Positions 25,405 to 34,752 of a stretch of DNA of 64,000 nt are shown in pieces (position 1 is the first letter of the stretch; every line of letters begins with the position of its first letter). Location of the stretch: contig NZ_FPEI01000006.1 of assembly GCF_900117415.1 (NCBI RefSeq), forward strand, positions 868,001 through 932,000, read 5' to 3'. This DNA is from Hyphomicrobium sp. CS1BSMeth3 (GTDB taxonomy: Bacteria > Pseudomonadota > Alphaproteobacteria > Rhizobiales > Hyphomicrobiaceae). A program made the translations under genes and the position numbers. The notes beneath the pieces are model-generated. The model saw only the letters and a list, made by a program, of their open reading frames with translations. It was not told where the DNA came from and searched no databases.

Positions 25405-26052
25405 TTACATATCGACCGAATCGTCGTGGCCCTGCTGAGCGCCCGAACTCACGCCTTCGCGGTCGCGCTGGGCGCGGAACTGGGCGAGGCGCGTCTCGCG
25501 TGCCTCCCGCGGGATCCGCTGGCTCGGATCGCGGCAGATGTCCTTCTCGAGGTCGGCAATGTCGATGAACTGATCTGCCTGACGGCGAAGCTCGTCGGCG
25601 ACCATCGGCGGCTGCGTCTGCAGGGTCGAAACGACGCTGACGCGCAGGCCCTTGGCCTGGAGGGCGGCAACGAGGCTCCTGAAATCACCGTCGCCGGAGA
25701 AGAGGACGACGTGGTCGAGCTTCGGCGCGAGCTCCATGGCATCGACAGTCAGCTCGATGTCCATGTTGCCCTTGATCTTGCGCCGGCCGGAAGCGTCGGT
25801 GAATTCCTTGGTGGGCTTGGTCACCATCGTGTAGCCGTTGTAATCGAGCCAGTCGATCAGCGGCCGGATCGAAGAATACTCCTGATCCTCGACAAGTGCC
25901 GTGTAGTACAATGCCCGGACCAGATAGCCTTTGCTACGGAAGACACCAAGCAAATTCTTGTAGTCTATGTCGAAGCCGAGTGCCTTTGCGGTGGCATAGA
26001 GGTTCGCCCCATCAATGAACAGCGCGATACGCTCTGTAGGGTAGAAAAACAT
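25405..26052 (-). CDS. NYN-domain protein (LabA/DUF88 family, predicted PIN-like nuclease)
   Basis: The NYN domain covers residues 7-160: IALFIDGANLY carries the first acidic residue, KGNMDIELTVDAM the second and VVLFSGDGDFRSLVAALQAKG the third, matching the PIN-like acidic site for metal-dependent RNA cleavage. The C-terminal 40 residues are charged and disordered. Members act on RNA or in regulation (LabA), but the target here is unknown. AAGGCAAG precedes the ATG. The gene is divergent from folK and convergent with the peroxiredoxin-like gene. Confidence 0.88.
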   Translation of the reverse strand: MFFYPTERIALFIDGANLYATAKALGFDIDYKNLLGVFRSKGYLVRALYYTALVEDQEYSSIRPLIDWLDYNGYTMVTKPTKEFTDASGRRKIKGNMDIELTVDAMELAPKLDHVVLFSGDGDFRSLVAALQAKGLRVSVVSTLQTQPPMVADELRRQADQFIDIADLEKDICRDPSQRIPREARETRLAQFRAQRDREGVSSGAQQGHDDSVDM

Positions 26053-26243
26053 TGTCCACTTGCCTTTTCATTGTTGGCTCAGCCCATCCGGGCGAGCGTG
26101 TACGTCCACGGATTTGAGTGTGGGATTTCCCCACCTGAGTCACGCAGATCGAACGCCGAAAGATGTTAACACATATATAGACAGCGGCGCGTGAAATGAA
26201 GAGGAAGTTCGGAAATCCTGAACCACTTCACAGGTAATTGCCA

Positions 26244-26834
26244 ATGCGCGTTTCGAATAACGCGAGCTCCAATTCGCATAGCATCCCCAAGGCGCTAGCT
26301 GGTGCAAAGTGTTTGATTTCGCTGGGCGCCAACGTCCCAGGTAGATGGGGCGCGCCGGCCGCTACACTTCGCCGCGCGATCAGCATACTTGAGCAAAACC
26401 AGGTTTTTATTGCTGCATGTTCGCGAATTTACCGCACCCCTGCACATCCTGGTGCAGGACTTATGCCGAATTTCTACAATGCAGCGGTGATTGTCCAAAC
26501 CAATCTTCCGCCAGCCGGCATACTCCGACTACTGAAAAAAATAGAGAGAATGGCGGGACGGCGCATAAAGCCGCGCTGGAGTGCGCGTCCTCTCGATCTC
26601 GACCTGATCGACTATGGTGGGCGCATACTGAACTGGCCGGCGACGACACGTGTCGGCAGCCCCCTTGTTCTGCCCCATCCGTTCATGCACGAGCGTGGGT
26701 TCGTCTTGCTTCCGCTCGATGAGATCGCACCCCACTGGCGTCACCCGGTGCTCGGGATCTCGGTGGGGGCGCTGATCAGGCGGGATCCGGGGCTCCGGCG
26801 CGGCATTGCGCAAGTTGGCCAGTTGATTCTCTGA
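26244..26834 (+). CDS. folK: 2-amino-4-hydroxy-6-hydroxymethyldihydropteridine pyrophosphokinase
   Basis: HPPK transfers pyrophosphate from ATP to the pterin in folate synthesis. CLISLGANVPGRWG opens the fold, YRTPAHPG and NFYNAAVIVQTNL follow, then ERMAGR...WSARPLDLDLIDYGGR, which contains the catalytic Asp pair, and LVLPHPFMHERGFVLLPL. An N-terminal extension of about 20 residues (Asn/Ser-rich) precedes the domain. I use the ATG at 26244; a TTG six bases earlier is also possible. The usual folP/folB partners are not adjacent. Confidence 0.9.
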   Translation: MRVSNNASSNSHSIPKALAGAKCLISLGANVPGRWGAPAATLRRAISILEQNQVFIAACSRIYRTPAHPGAGLMPNFYNAAVIVQTNLPPAGILRLLKKIERMAGRRIKPRWSARPLDLDLIDYGGRILNWPATTRVGSPLVLPHPFMHERGFVLLPLDEIAPHWRHPVLGISVGALIRRDPGLRRGIAQVGQLIL

Positions 26835-26935
26835 GACAATCGTGGCATTAAGCCCGCCGAACGGGCACTTGCCCAGAGGCGCCGAAAGTGCGCCCAGTGC
26901 CTAACTGACATCGGACATTCGAGGATTTTACAGCG

Positions 26936-27373
26936 ATGGCGCGTGTCACGGTTGAAGATTGCGTGGACAAGGTCCCCAATCGGTTCGAACTGGTGCTTCT
27001 GGCGGCCCATCGCGCTCGCGCGATCGCCTCGGGTTCTCATCTCACCGTCGAGCCCGACAATGACAAGAACCCGGTCATCGCGCTGCGCGAAGTGGCGGAG
27101 CGCACCGTGCCGGCGGACGACCTGCGCGAGAGCCTGATCCACTCGATCCAGAAGAACGTCGAGATCGACGAGCCGGAGGCTGGTGCCGCCCCGCTCATCG
27201 GTGCGGATCGCACGCGCCAGCAGCTCGGCCGCGACGACCAGTCTTCCGATACGGCGATCGACCAGATCAGCATGTCGGAGGAGCAGCTCCTGCGCGCCAT
27301 GGAGAGCATGGCGCCGATCGAGCCTTCCTCCAATGGCGGTGGTGGCGGCAACGGCGGCGCACGCGGCCGCTGA
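26936..27373 (+). CDS. rpoZ: DNA-directed RNA polymerase omega subunit
   Basis: The N-terminal 60 residues are the conserved omega domain ([37 protein letters not shown]). The C-terminal 80 residues, with an acidic stretch and a Gly-rich tail (NGGGGGNGG), form the extension common in alphaproteobacteria. Omega helps assemble RNA polymerase and, in many bacteria, contributes to ppGpp sensitivity. The ppGpp synthetase gene follows 164 bases downstream on the same strand, the classic rpoZ-rel arrangement. Confidence 0.95.
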   Translation: MARVTVEDCVDKVPNRFELVLLAAHRARAIASGSHLTVEPDNDKNPVIALREVAERTVPADDLRESLIHSIQKNVEIDEPEAGAAPLIGADRTRQQLGRDDQSSDTAIDQISMSEEQLLRAMESMAPIEPSSNGGGGGNGGARGR

Positions 27374-27537
27374 GGCAGGACCTTCGCTTCTCATCACGCT
27401 CGCTCTGTCTGGTGCCGGCAGCCGCTGCTAGCCGGGGCGGGGACTCATGCTTATGTTCTGCAGGATGTGAAACGGCGCGTCGGCTGGCGTGCACTCGACA
27501 GGCTGTAGCGAGGCTCGATGCAGGGGCTTGAAGCGCC

Positions 27538-29787
27538 ATGATGCGTCAGTACGAGCTGGTCGAGCGCGTCCTTCGCTATGACCCCAAAGCCGACGAGACG
27601 CTGCTCAACCGCGCCTACGTTTACGCCATGCGCGCGCACGGCCATCAGAAGCGTGCATCAGGCGACCCTTATTTCTCTCATCCGCTCGAAGTCGCCGCGA
27701 TCCTGACCGATCTCAAGCTCGACGACGCGACGATCGCGACGGCCCTCCTGCATGATGTGATCGAGGACACCGAGGCGACGCGCGCGGAGATCGATCAGCT
27801 CTTCGGCTCCGAGATCGGCGTGCTGGTCGACGGCCTTACGAAGATCAAGCGCCTCGACCTCGTTTCCAAGAAGGCCGAGCAGGCGGAGAATTTCCGCAAG
27901 CTCCTCGTCGCCATCTCGACCGACATCCGCGTGCTGCTGGTCAAGCTCGCCGACCGCCTGCACAACATGCGTACGCTCGAGCACATGTCGCCCGAGAGCC
28001 GCCGGCGCAACAGCGAGGAGACGCTGGAGATCTATGCGCCGCTTGCCGGTCGCATGGGTATGCAGGCCATGCGCGAGGAGCTCGAGGAGCTCGCCTTCCG
28101 CTGGCTCCATCCCGAAGCTTATCGCACTGTTCGCGAACGCCTCGACCGGCTGACCGAGAACAACAAGGGGCTCGTCGAGGAGATCCGCCAGAGCCTGGTC
28201 GAGAAGCTCGCCGAAGCGGGTTTCAAGGCCGAGGTGACCGGGCGCGAAAAGAAGCCGTACTCCATCTGGCGGAAGATGCAGAACCGCCAGATCTCGCTCG
28301 AGCAGCTCTCCGATCTCTACGGCTTCCGCGTGATCTGCGACAGCGTCAGCGACTGCTATCGCGCGCTCGGTCTCGTCCACACGACTTGGCGCGCTGTTCC
28401 CGGCCGCTTCAAGGACTACATCTCGACGCCCAAGCAGAACGGCTATCGCTCGATCCACACCACGATCGTCGGCCCGCGCCACCAGCGCGTCGAGCTGCAG
28501 CTCCGCACCGAGCCGATGCATGTGACGGCCGAGTACGGCGTCGCCGCCCACACCTTCTACAAGGAAGCAGGCCTCGGCAACGGCAAGGCCATGACGCCGG
28601 ACGTGGCTCGCGAGATGGGGCCTTATATCTGGCTGCGCCGACTCGTGGAGACGCTGCTCGAGGGCGACAATTCCGAGGAGTTTCTCGAGCACACCAAGCT
28701 CGAGCTCTTCCACGATCAGGTGTTCTGCTTCACGCCGAAGGGACGTCTCATCGCGCTCCCGCAGGGAGCGACGCCGATCGATTTCGCCTATGCCGTGCAC
28801 ACCGACGTTGGCAACTCATGTGTCGGTGCCAGCATCAATGGCCGCCAGATGCCGCTCTCGACGGCGCTGCGCAATGGCGACGAGGTGCTCATTCTCACCT
28901 CGGCAAGCCGCACGCCGCCGGCTGCATGGGAGCGCATTGCCGTCACCGGCAAGGCGCGCAGCGCCATACGCCGCGCGGCGCGCGATTCATTGCGCCGCCA
29001 GTACGCCGAGCTTGGCCGCCGCCTCATCAGCTCGGCCTTCGGCAAGATCGGACAGGACTATTCGGACGACCGGCTGCGTCGCGCGCTCTCGCGCTTGACT
29101 CACAAGACTGTCGACGACGTCCACGCCGCGGTCGGGCGGAGCGAGCTGCCGATCGCCGATGTGATCCGCGCCATCGCGCCGGAAGCTGCTGCACTGTTGC
29201 CGATGTCGCCCCGTGCGCGCCCGCGCAATCGCTACGAGAACGGCGAAGGGGGCGCGGAGGAAGGCTGGTTCAATCTCTCCAAGGTCATGGGCCTCAAGTT
29301 CCGCTGGCCGACGAGCAGCGGAACGGGCGGCAACAGCGCCGGTCAGGGCATTGTGATCCGCGGCATTCGCAATGATGTTCCGGTGTCCTTCGAGCCGGGC
29401 GGCGCGGTGCCCGGTGACCGCATCGTCGGCGTCTTGACGCCCGGGGAGGGAATCCGCATCTTCCAGATCCATTCCCCGCGTCTGAGTGAGTTCGAGCACG
29501 AACGATGGATCGACGTCACCTGGGACATCAACCAGGAGGCGCCAGAGCGTTTTCCTGCGCGGCTCTCGGTCACGGTCCTGAATGAGCCGGGTACGCTTGC
29601 GCAGATCGCGCAGGTGATCGGCGAGGCGGACGGGAACATCGACAACCTTAAAATGCTGCACCGTGGCGCAGACTTCACGGAGATGATGATCGAGGTCGAG
29701 GTGTTCGATCTGGCACACCTCAACCGCATCATTAATGGCTTGAAGAGCAAAACGGTCGTCAGCAAAGTCGAGCGCGTATTTGCCTGA
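27538..29787 (+). CDS. rsh: Bifunctional (p)ppGpp synthetase/hydrolase, RelA/SpoT homologue
   Basis: A 749-residue long RSH protein that makes and degrades the starvation alarmone (p)ppGpp. The hydrolase HD domain is intact (HDVIEDTEAT near residue 72, with upstream FSHPLEVA). The synthetase domain has GREKKPYSIWRKM, LYGFRVI and NGYRSIHTTIVGP. TGS (FTPKGRLIALPQGATPIDFAY) and C-terminal ACT (VTVLNEPGTLAQIAQVIGE) domains follow. All active-site regions look complete, so both activities are expected. This is the only RSH in the window, as is usual for alphaproteobacteria with a single enzyme. Confidence 0.95.
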   Translation: MMRQYELVERVLRYDPKADETLLNRAYVYAMRAHGHQKRASGDPYFSHPLEVAAILTDLKLDDATIATALLHDVIEDTEATRAEIDQLFGSEIGVLVDGLTKIKRLDLVSKKAEQAENFRKLLVAISTDIRVLLVKLADRLHNMRTLEHMSPESRRRNSEETLEIYAPLAGRMGMQAMREELEELAFRWLHPEAYRTVRERLDRLTENNKGLVEEIRQSLVEKLAEAGFKAEVTGREKKPYSIWRKMQNRQISLEQLSDLYGFRVICDSVSDCYRALGLVHTTWRAVPGRFKDYISTPKQNGYRSIHTTIVGPRHQRVELQLRTEPMHVTAEYGVAAHTFYKEAGLGNGKAMTPDVAREMGPYIWLRRLVETLLEGDNSEEFLEHTKLELFHDQVFCFTPKGRLIALPQGATPIDFAYAVHTDVGNSCVGASINGRQMPLSTALRNGDEVLILTSASRTPPAAWERIAVTGKARSAIRRAARDSLRRQYAELGRRLISSAFGKIGQDYSDDRLRRALSRLTHKTVDDVHAAVGRSELPIADVIRAIAPEAAALLPMSPRARPRNRYENGEGGAEEGWFNLSKVMGLKFRWPTSSGTGGNSAGQGIVIRGIRNDVPVSFEPGGAVPGDRIVGVLTPGEGIRIFQIHSPRLSEFEHERWIDVTWDINQEAPERFPARLSVTVLNEPGTLAQIAQVIGEADGNIDNLKMLHRGADFTEMMIEVEVFDLAHLNRIINGLKSKTVVSKVERVFA

Positions 29788-29875
29788 GGTGTGTCCCGCG
29801 TACATGCGTTGCGTCACATGGGGGCCGTAAAGGCCGCTCATGTACCTACTACCATGCCAACGCGAGTGCGGCGCC

Positions 29876-30439
29876 ATGCTTAAGCAGATACGACGGCGCG
29901 TCGGGATGTTCGGCGCCTTCAGCGGCCTCGGTGCGTCCGAGGGGAGGAGCCTGCGTGAGGCCTGGACCTCCGTGCTGCGCCTCGATACGACGCCGCACGC
30001 CGTCGGTCTCGGCCTCGCAACAGGTGTCTTCGTCGCCTTTCTGCCTGTGCTCGGCATCCAGATGCTGGTCGCGGCTGCGATCGCCTGGGCGGGGCGCGCC
30101 AATATCGGTGCAGCACTGCTCGGGACATGGGCCGGCAATCCGCTGACCTGGCCCGCCATGTGGATCACCTCTTATCTGCTCGGCATCATGCTTCTCGGCG
30201 AAACGAGCGCCATAACCATCGAGGAGCTCGAGCGCACGCTCATGCGCCTCGCCGAGACACCGGTTTTGCGCGTCGATCCGCTGACCATGCTGAATACGGC
30301 CGGCAAGCTGCTATGGCCGATCCTCAAGCCGCTCTTCGTCGGCAGCATGGTGCTGGGGTTGATTTCCGGCTCTGCTCTCTATTTCATAGGCCGCCGGGCG
30401 GCCGAGGCCTTTCACACGCGCCGCCAGCAGCAGGCTTGA
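29876..30439 (+). CDS. DUF2062 membrane protein (187 aa)
   Basis: The DUF2062 signature is present: VGLGLATGVFVAFLPVLGIQM, then AIAWAGRANIGAALLGTWAGNPLTWPAMW, with hydrophobic segments at about 45-75, 85-115 and 150-175. The function of the family is unknown. I place the start at the ATG at 29876, where a basic N-terminus precedes the first membrane segment. It lies between rsh and pdxJ on the same strand, in a run of closely spaced housekeeping genes. Confidence 0.85.
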   Translation: MLKQIRRRVGMFGAFSGLGASEGRSLREAWTSVLRLDTTPHAVGLGLATGVFVAFLPVLGIQMLVAAAIAWAGRANIGAALLGTWAGNPLTWPAMWITSYLLGIMLLGETSAITIEELERTLMRLAETPVLRVDPLTMLNTAGKLLWPILKPLFVGSMVLGLISGSALYFIGRRAAEAFHTRRQQQA

Positions 30440-30485
30440 CGCAGGGCCAGGACGGCCGCGCCGGCCGTAAGAGGCGAGCGTGCCC

Positions 30486-31250
30486 ATGTCTGAAGCCAGA
30501 TCCTTGCCCGCGGCGTTGCGCCTCGGCGTGAACGTCGACCACGTTGCGACCGTGAGGAACGCGCGCGGCGGTGGTCATCCCGATCCCGTGCGCGCCGCGC
30601 ATCTTGCCATCGAGGCGGGCGCCGACGGCATCACGGCGCACCTGAGAGAAGACCGCCGCCATATCCGCGACGACGACATCGCGCGCCTGAAGGCCGAGAT
30701 CACGCGACCGCTCAATTTCGAGATGGCAGCGACGCCGGAGATGCTCGCGATCGCACTCAAGACCGTGCCGCACGCCTGCTGCCTCGTCCCCGAAAAGCGC
30801 GAGGAGCGCACGACCGAGGGCGGGCTGGATGTCGTAGGAGCCGGCAGCTTCCTCGAGCGCTGCATCGGCGAGCTCAAGGCGGCGGGGATACGCGTGTCGC
30901 TCTTCATCGAGCCCGATCGGGCGCCGATCGAGGCGGCGGCGAAGCTCGGCGCCGACATCGTCGAGCTGCATACGGGCACTTATTGCGAGTATGCCCTTGC
31001 CAACGATTGGCAGCGCGTCGAGCATGAAGTGCAGCGTCTGCGGCGGGGCGCACGCGAGGCGCACGCCGCTGGCCTTGAAGTGCACGCAGGGCATGGCCTC
31101 ACGTACAATACAGTGGGCGAGGTCGCGCGTTTCCCCGAGGTGGCCGAGCTCAACATCGGACACTTTCTCATTGGGGAGGCGATCCTGATCGGATTGCGCC
31201 CGGCCATCGAGCGGATGATCCGGCTCATGCGCGAGGCGCGCGCCTCATGA
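30486..31250 (+). CDS. pdxJ: Pyridoxine 5'-phosphate synthase
   Basis: PdxJ condenses 1-deoxyxylulose 5-phosphate with 3-amino-2-oxopropyl phosphate to form vitamin B6 phosphate. [17 protein letters not shown] is the diagnostic N-terminus, followed by [51 protein letters not shown] and [10 protein letters not shown]...[11 protein letters not shown]. All active-site blocks are intact. A GTG at 30480 in the same frame, closer to GAGG, could be the true start. The stop overlaps the acpS start (ATGA); pdxJ-acpS is a common pair. Confidence 0.95.
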   Translation: MSEARSLPAALRLGVNVDHVATVRNARGGGHPDPVRAAHLAIEAGADGITAHLREDRRHIRDDDIARLKAEITRPLNFEMAATPEMLAIALKTVPHACCLVPEKREERTTEGGLDVVGAGSFLERCIGELKAAGIRVSLFIEPDRAPIEAAAKLGADIVELHTGTYCEYALANDWQRVEHEVQRLRRGAREAHAAGLEVHAGHGLTYNTVGEVARFPEVAELNIGHFLIGEAILIGLRPAIERMIRLMREARAS

Positions 31251-31660
31251 TCCTCGGCCTCGGCAACGATGTGATTGATATCCGTCGCATCGCGCGCACG
31301 ATCGAGGTCTACGGCGATCGCTTTCTGAACCGCGTCTTCACGGAAACCGAGCGGCGCAAGTCTGATCGCCGCAAGGAGCGCGCGGCGTCGTATGCGAAGC
31401 GCTTCGCCGCCAAGGAGGCGTGCTCGAAGGCGCTCGGGACGGGCCTGCGCAAGGGCGTCTTCTGGCGCGATATGGGCGTCGTCAATCTGCCCTCCGGACG
31501 CCCGACGTTGAAGCTCACCGGCGGCGCTGCCGCCCAGCTCGCGCTGATCACGCCGCCCGGCTACGAGGCGCGCATCGACCTCACCATCACCGACGATTTT
31601 CCGATGGCTCAGGCGATCGTCATCATCTCCGCAATTCCAACCGGCGAGCCACCTCGCTGA
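31247..31660 (+). CDS. acpS: Holo-[acyl-carrier-protein] synthase
   Basis: AcpS transfers the 4'-phosphopantetheine arm from CoA to the acyl carrier protein. [12 protein letters not shown] carries the metal-binding Asp, and [15 protein letters not shown] the second metal ligand Glu and the CoA-binding Lys. [11 protein letters not shown] and the C-terminal strands complete the fold. 137 residues is normal. It is translationally coupled to pdxJ by a four-base overlap. Confidence 0.95.
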   Translation: MILGLGNDVIDIRRIARTIEVYGDRFLNRVFTETERRKSDRRKERAASYAKRFAAKEACSKALGTGLRKGVFWRDMGVVNLPSGRPTLKLTGGAAAQLALITPPGYEARIDLTITDDFPMAQAIVIISAIPTGEPPR

Positions 31661-31817
31661 CAGTTTTGCGCTGTGCATGATCGACACGCATTGCTGTCGA
31701 GTGCGCGCAGGACTTTCATCTCGATTGACGCGCAGGCTGCACGCCACTTAAGTTTTCGTTGCGGCAGCATTGGGCACAATGCACGGGTGGCACTGACCGC
31801 TGACTGGAAGGTTCGAG

Positions 31818-32189
31818 ATGAGTGAGCGCGGCAGCGGCAAATCGCGTAAGTCACCTGCCTCAAAGGCGCTTGCATCGAAGCAACCAGCTCCCAAAGCAGC
31901 GGCGCCGAAAAAGGCCGCTGCTGTCGGTCGAAAAGCCAGCGGTGCGCCGTCGGGCAAGAGCAAGGCGCCGGCGAAGCGTGCCGCAGCCGCGAGCCCCGCA
32001 TCCGTACTCGATCCTCCTGCGCTCCTGGCGCGCGTGGTGAAGCTCGAGAGCGAGCGTGACCGCCTCCTTGCCGAGCTCGAGAAAGCCGAGAGCCGCATTC
32101 GCGCCCTGGAGGAAGGGCGCGATCAGGTTCTCAGTCGGATCGACTGGGTCATCGATTCTCTGAAGAGCCTTATCGAGAGCGAGCAGTAG
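31818..32189 (+). CDS. Coiled-coil protein upstream of zapA (DUF4164-like, 123 aa)
   Basis: Residues 1-65 are Lys/Ala/Pro/Ser-rich low complexity. Residues 70-120 are a heptad-patterned coiled coil (LLARVVKLESERDRLLAELEKAESRIRALEE) ending in DWVIDSLKSLIESEQ. A coiled-coil gene directly before zapA is typical of alphaproteobacteria, and a role with ZapA at the division ring (by analogy with ZapB) is inference from context. The zapA gene begins 44 bases downstream. Confidence 0.72.
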   Translation: MSERGSGKSRKSPASKALASKQPAPKAAAPKKAAAVGRKASGAPSGKSKAPAKRAAAASPASVLDPPALLARVVKLESERDRLLAELEKAESRIRALEEGRDQVLSRIDWVIDSLKSLIESEQ

Positions 32190-32233
32190 GAACATGCGGG
32201 GGCCGCCGCGCAGAACGGCGGATGTGGCGGCGC

Positions 32234-32461
32234 ATGGGGCAGGCGACGATTACGATCAACGGTCGGACCTATCGTCTCAAGTGCGGCGATGGCGAGGAGG
32301 AGCGCCTGCTGGCGCTTTCGGATATTGTGCGCCAGCGAGTCGACAGCCTGGCGGGGGAGTTCTCCGCGGCCGGCGACGACCGCCTCCTGCTGATGGCAGC
32401 GCTCATGCTCGCCGACGAACTGCTCGACGCCCAGGCGCGCCTCAAATCCCTCGGAGTCTGA
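32234..32461 (+). CDS. zapA: Cell division protein ZapA
   Basis: ZapA bundles FtsZ filaments at mid-cell. The 75-residue protein has the ZapA core: ATITINGRTYRLKCGDGEEERLLALSDIV, a linker, then DRLLLMAALMLADELLDAQARL, the helix that forms the dimer and tetramer. ATG at 32234 is the best start; an ATG four codons earlier is also open. The downstream gene begins four bases after the stop, so there is no room for the 6S RNA that often follows zapA. Confidence 0.9.
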   Translation: MGQATITINGRTYRLKCGDGEEERLLALSDIVRQRVDSLAGEFSAAGDDRLLLMAALMLADELLDAQARLKSLGV

Positions 32462-32465
32462 AATC

Positions 32466-33224
32466 GTGGGTCCTACGCTCGATCGCGCTCAATTCATCCG
32501 TCCGATCGCCCATCGCGGTCTGCATGACCGCAATGCGGGCATTCTCGAGAACACGGGCCCGGCTTTTGTTGCGGCCATCGACGGTGGCTATGGCATCGAG
32601 TGCGACCTGCAGCCGGCCTTAGACGGCACGCCGTTCGTGTTTCATGATCGTGCGCTCAAGCGGCTCGTCGATTCCGATAAGCTGATCGACGACCTGAGCC
32701 CGGCCGAGCTTGCGAAGCTGCGCTACCGCGGCCAGGACACACCGATCCTGAGCTATGCCGATTTCCTGGCGCTGGTCGGCGGCCGGGTGCCGCTCGTCGT
32801 TGAGATCAAGAGCGACTTCGATCAGCCGAAGGCCGGATTCCTCGAAGCCATCACGAGCATGACGGCGGCCTACAAGGGGCCGATCTGCCTGAAATCATTC
32901 GATCCTGCAGTCATGGCGCGCTGCCGGGCGCTGGCGCCGGCAATCCCCCGGGGCATCATCGCGACGGACTACACGGTCAACAACTGGTGGCCGAACAGGA
33001 TCGATGCCTCGCGCGCGATCAGCCTCACCTATCTGCTGGAGAGCCGCGAGGCCGAGCCATCCTTCTTCTCCTATCACGTGCGCGCGCTGCCGACGCCGGT
33101 GACGCGCTTCGTGCGTGAAGGTCTAGGCCTTCCGCTCTTCACGTGGACTGTGCGCACTGAGCGCGAACGCGCGATCGCCGCCAAATGGGCGGATGCACCC
33201 GTCTTCGAGGGCTATCGGCCCTAG
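32466..33224 (+). CDS. Glycerophosphodiester phosphodiesterase
   Basis: A GDPD-type TIM-barrel enzyme releasing glycerol 3-phosphate from deacylated phospholipids. IAHRGLHD and ENTGPAF form the first active-site block, ECDLQPALDGTPFVFHD gives the metal-binding Glu/Asp and the catalytic His, and VVEIKSDF supplies another acidic ligand. 252 residues without a signal peptide suggests a cytoplasmic enzyme. The start is GTG at 32466, four bases after zapA. Its TAG overlaps head-on with the stop of the next gene (shared CTAG at 33221-33224). Confidence 0.9.
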   Translation: MGPTLDRAQFIRPIAHRGLHDRNAGILENTGPAFVAAIDGGYGIECDLQPALDGTPFVFHDRALKRLVDSDKLIDDLSPAELAKLRYRGQDTPILSYADFLALVGGRVPLVVEIKSDFDQPKAGFLEAITSMTAAYKGPICLKSFDPAVMARCRALAPAIPRGIIATDYTVNNWWPNRIDASRAISLTYLLESREAEPSFFSYHVRALPTPVTRFVREGLGLPLFTWTVRTERERAIAAKWADAPVFEGYRP

Positions 33225-34186
33225 TCGGTTCCTTTGCGCTCCACGCTGCGGCGCAGACGCCAAGCCTCTTCCTCGAGGCGAATGTTCGCGAGAATGCGAT
33301 CGATGAGCAGTGTCGTGCGGCGGAAAAGCTCGGAGCCGCGCGTGTAATCAGCCGGCGCGAAGAAATCGCAGCGGCCGGCGCGGAAAAGATCGACGCACTT
33401 CGCGCGCGACTTCCCCGGCGGATGGACCGCAATGGCATGGCCGCCGTTCTTGCGCATGACCGCCATGGACGGCACGTCGGTATCGCCATCGCCGAAGTAG
33501 ATCATGTTACCGAAGGGGATCGGGCGCTCGCCCTCGGGCATGTGCTCGTTGATGGACTGGCCGAGGTTCTCGATGCCCTTGTTGATGCGGAAGAGGTACT
33601 GCGTCTTGCCGGTGTCGCTGATCACGCGCTTCGGATAGGGGAGGTCGTAGGCGTCGAACCAGTACTCCGAGGCGAAGACATTGTGGAAGTGCGGGCGGAT
33701 GCGCGTCCCCTCGATAATCTCCACGAGGCCGGAGGAAATGAGGTAGTGGCGCAGTGCCACGCCATGGCTCTCGGCGCGGATGCTGATGTACTTGGCAATC
33801 TCGCTGAACCACGCCTCGACACCGGGAAAGAGCTCGACGTCGCGGCCGAGGGCGACGAGATCTGCGCGGTCGATGCGCACGCCGCGCGCCTTCGCCTTCT
33901 TGTACATGAGGTGCATGTAGGTGATCAGCGGATCGGCTTCCTGCTCGCGCGCCACTGTATTGCACTCGCGCCAGAAGGCCTTCGGGTCCTCGCCGATCTT
34001 CGGAAGGAAAGTGTACTCCTGCATGGGGCGCGGTGAGAGCGTCCCGTCGAAGTCATAGACGAGGGCGATCGTCTTCTTCCCGAAACCGGACTTGGCCGCC
34101 GTCGCGCTTGTACGTGACGCCGCTGGCCTCGGGCTTTTGCGGCTGTTGCTTGCGCGGCTCGATCGCAGGCTCGTCTGCTCCGTCAT
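33221..34186 (-). CDS. HAD-superfamily phosphatase, phosphoserine phosphatase-like (321 aa)
   Basis: The N-terminal 35 residues are Ser/Arg/Ala-rich and disordered. The HAD domain follows: ALVYDFDGTLSPRP with the nucleophile Asp and acid/base Asp, LISSGLVEIIEG as motif II, a Lys in YPKRVISDTGK or nearby as motif III, and YFGDGDTDVPSM as motif IV. The substrate is unknown. ATG at 34186 has AGAGGG just upstream; the open frame continues to 34309 but without support. It is convergent with the GDPD gene. Confidence 0.85.
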   Translation of the reverse strand: MTEQTSLRSSRASNSRKSPRPAASRTSATAAKSGFGKKTIALVYDFDGTLSPRPMQEYTFLPKIGEDPKAFWRECNTVAREQEADPLITYMHLMYKKAKARGVRIDRADLVALGRDVELFPGVEAWFSEIAKYISIRAESHGVALRHYLISSGLVEIIEGTRIRPHFHNVFASEYWFDAYDLPYPKRVISDTGKTQYLFRINKGIENLGQSINEHMPEGERPIPFGNMIYFGDGDTDVPSMAVMRKNGGHAIAVHPPGKSRAKCVDLFRAGRCDFFAPADYTRGSELFRRTTLLIDRILANIRLEEEAWRLRRSVERKGTD

Positions 34187-34419
34187 GGCACCCTCTGAGG
34201 TCCGCTGATGCAACTCTTCCGAGAGCAGAGGCACGATTCGGCCGGCAAGACGAGGGCGCTCGGATGCATTAGCGGGCAATAACGGGCGCGGACCGCAAGC
34301 CGAGGTCATGCTCGGCGGCGATTCTCAGGCTGCGCAATGCTTTTCAGAATTTCTTGGTTTGGTCAGCCGCCTGCCGATCTTACTGATCAGGGAATGGATG
34401 CATTGCGATGGGGTCGACC

Positions 34420-34737
34420 ATGATCACCGCAATCGTGCGCTATCGGCTTCCGCTGACGATCGATCGAAATGCGTGCCGATGGCACTTTTGGAGGATCGCC
34501 CCTGGCTTCAGCGAAGTGCCGGGCCTGATCAGCAAGCACTTCATCTGGAGTCCGGATGGCACTGCCGGTGGCGTCTACCAGTGGGAGAGCAGGGCCTTCG
34601 CCGAGGCCTTCTATTCCGGCCCATGGCGCAAAGGGATCGTGGATCGGTATGGTGTCGAGCCCACGATCGAATATTTCGAAGTCTTCAGCATCACCGACAA
34701 CGCCAATGGCGTCGTCCGCGTGCCGCAAGTGGCCTGA
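34420..34737 (+). CDS. YdhR/antibiotic-biosynthesis-monooxygenase-like protein (105 aa)
   Basis: A small alpha+beta-barrel protein: ITAIVRYRLP, RIAPGFSEVPGLISKHFIW, GGVYQWESRAFAEAFYSGPWRKGI and ...IEYFEVF follow the ferredoxin-like dimeric barrel pattern of YdhR-type putative monooxygenases. The reaction is unknown. I use the ATG at 34420, with GGGG six bases before it; an ATG four codons earlier is possible. It stands alone between two minus-strand genes. Confidence 0.72.
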   Translation: MITAIVRYRLPLTIDRNACRWHFWRIAPGFSEVPGLISKHFIWSPDGTAGGVYQWESRAFAEAFYSGPWRKGIVDRYGVEPTIEYFEVFSITDNANGVVRVPQVA

Positions 34738-34752
34738 AGAGGGCCTAATTCC

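Noticed and set aside
27658-28800. 380-residue frame on the minus strand opposite rsh
   Set aside because: It is antisense to the conserved HD and synthetase domains of rsh; it has no family pattern and no ribosome-binding site.
32462-32465. 6S RNA gene after zapA
   Set aside because: The next gene starts four bases after zapA, so there is no room for an RNA gene of about 160 bases.
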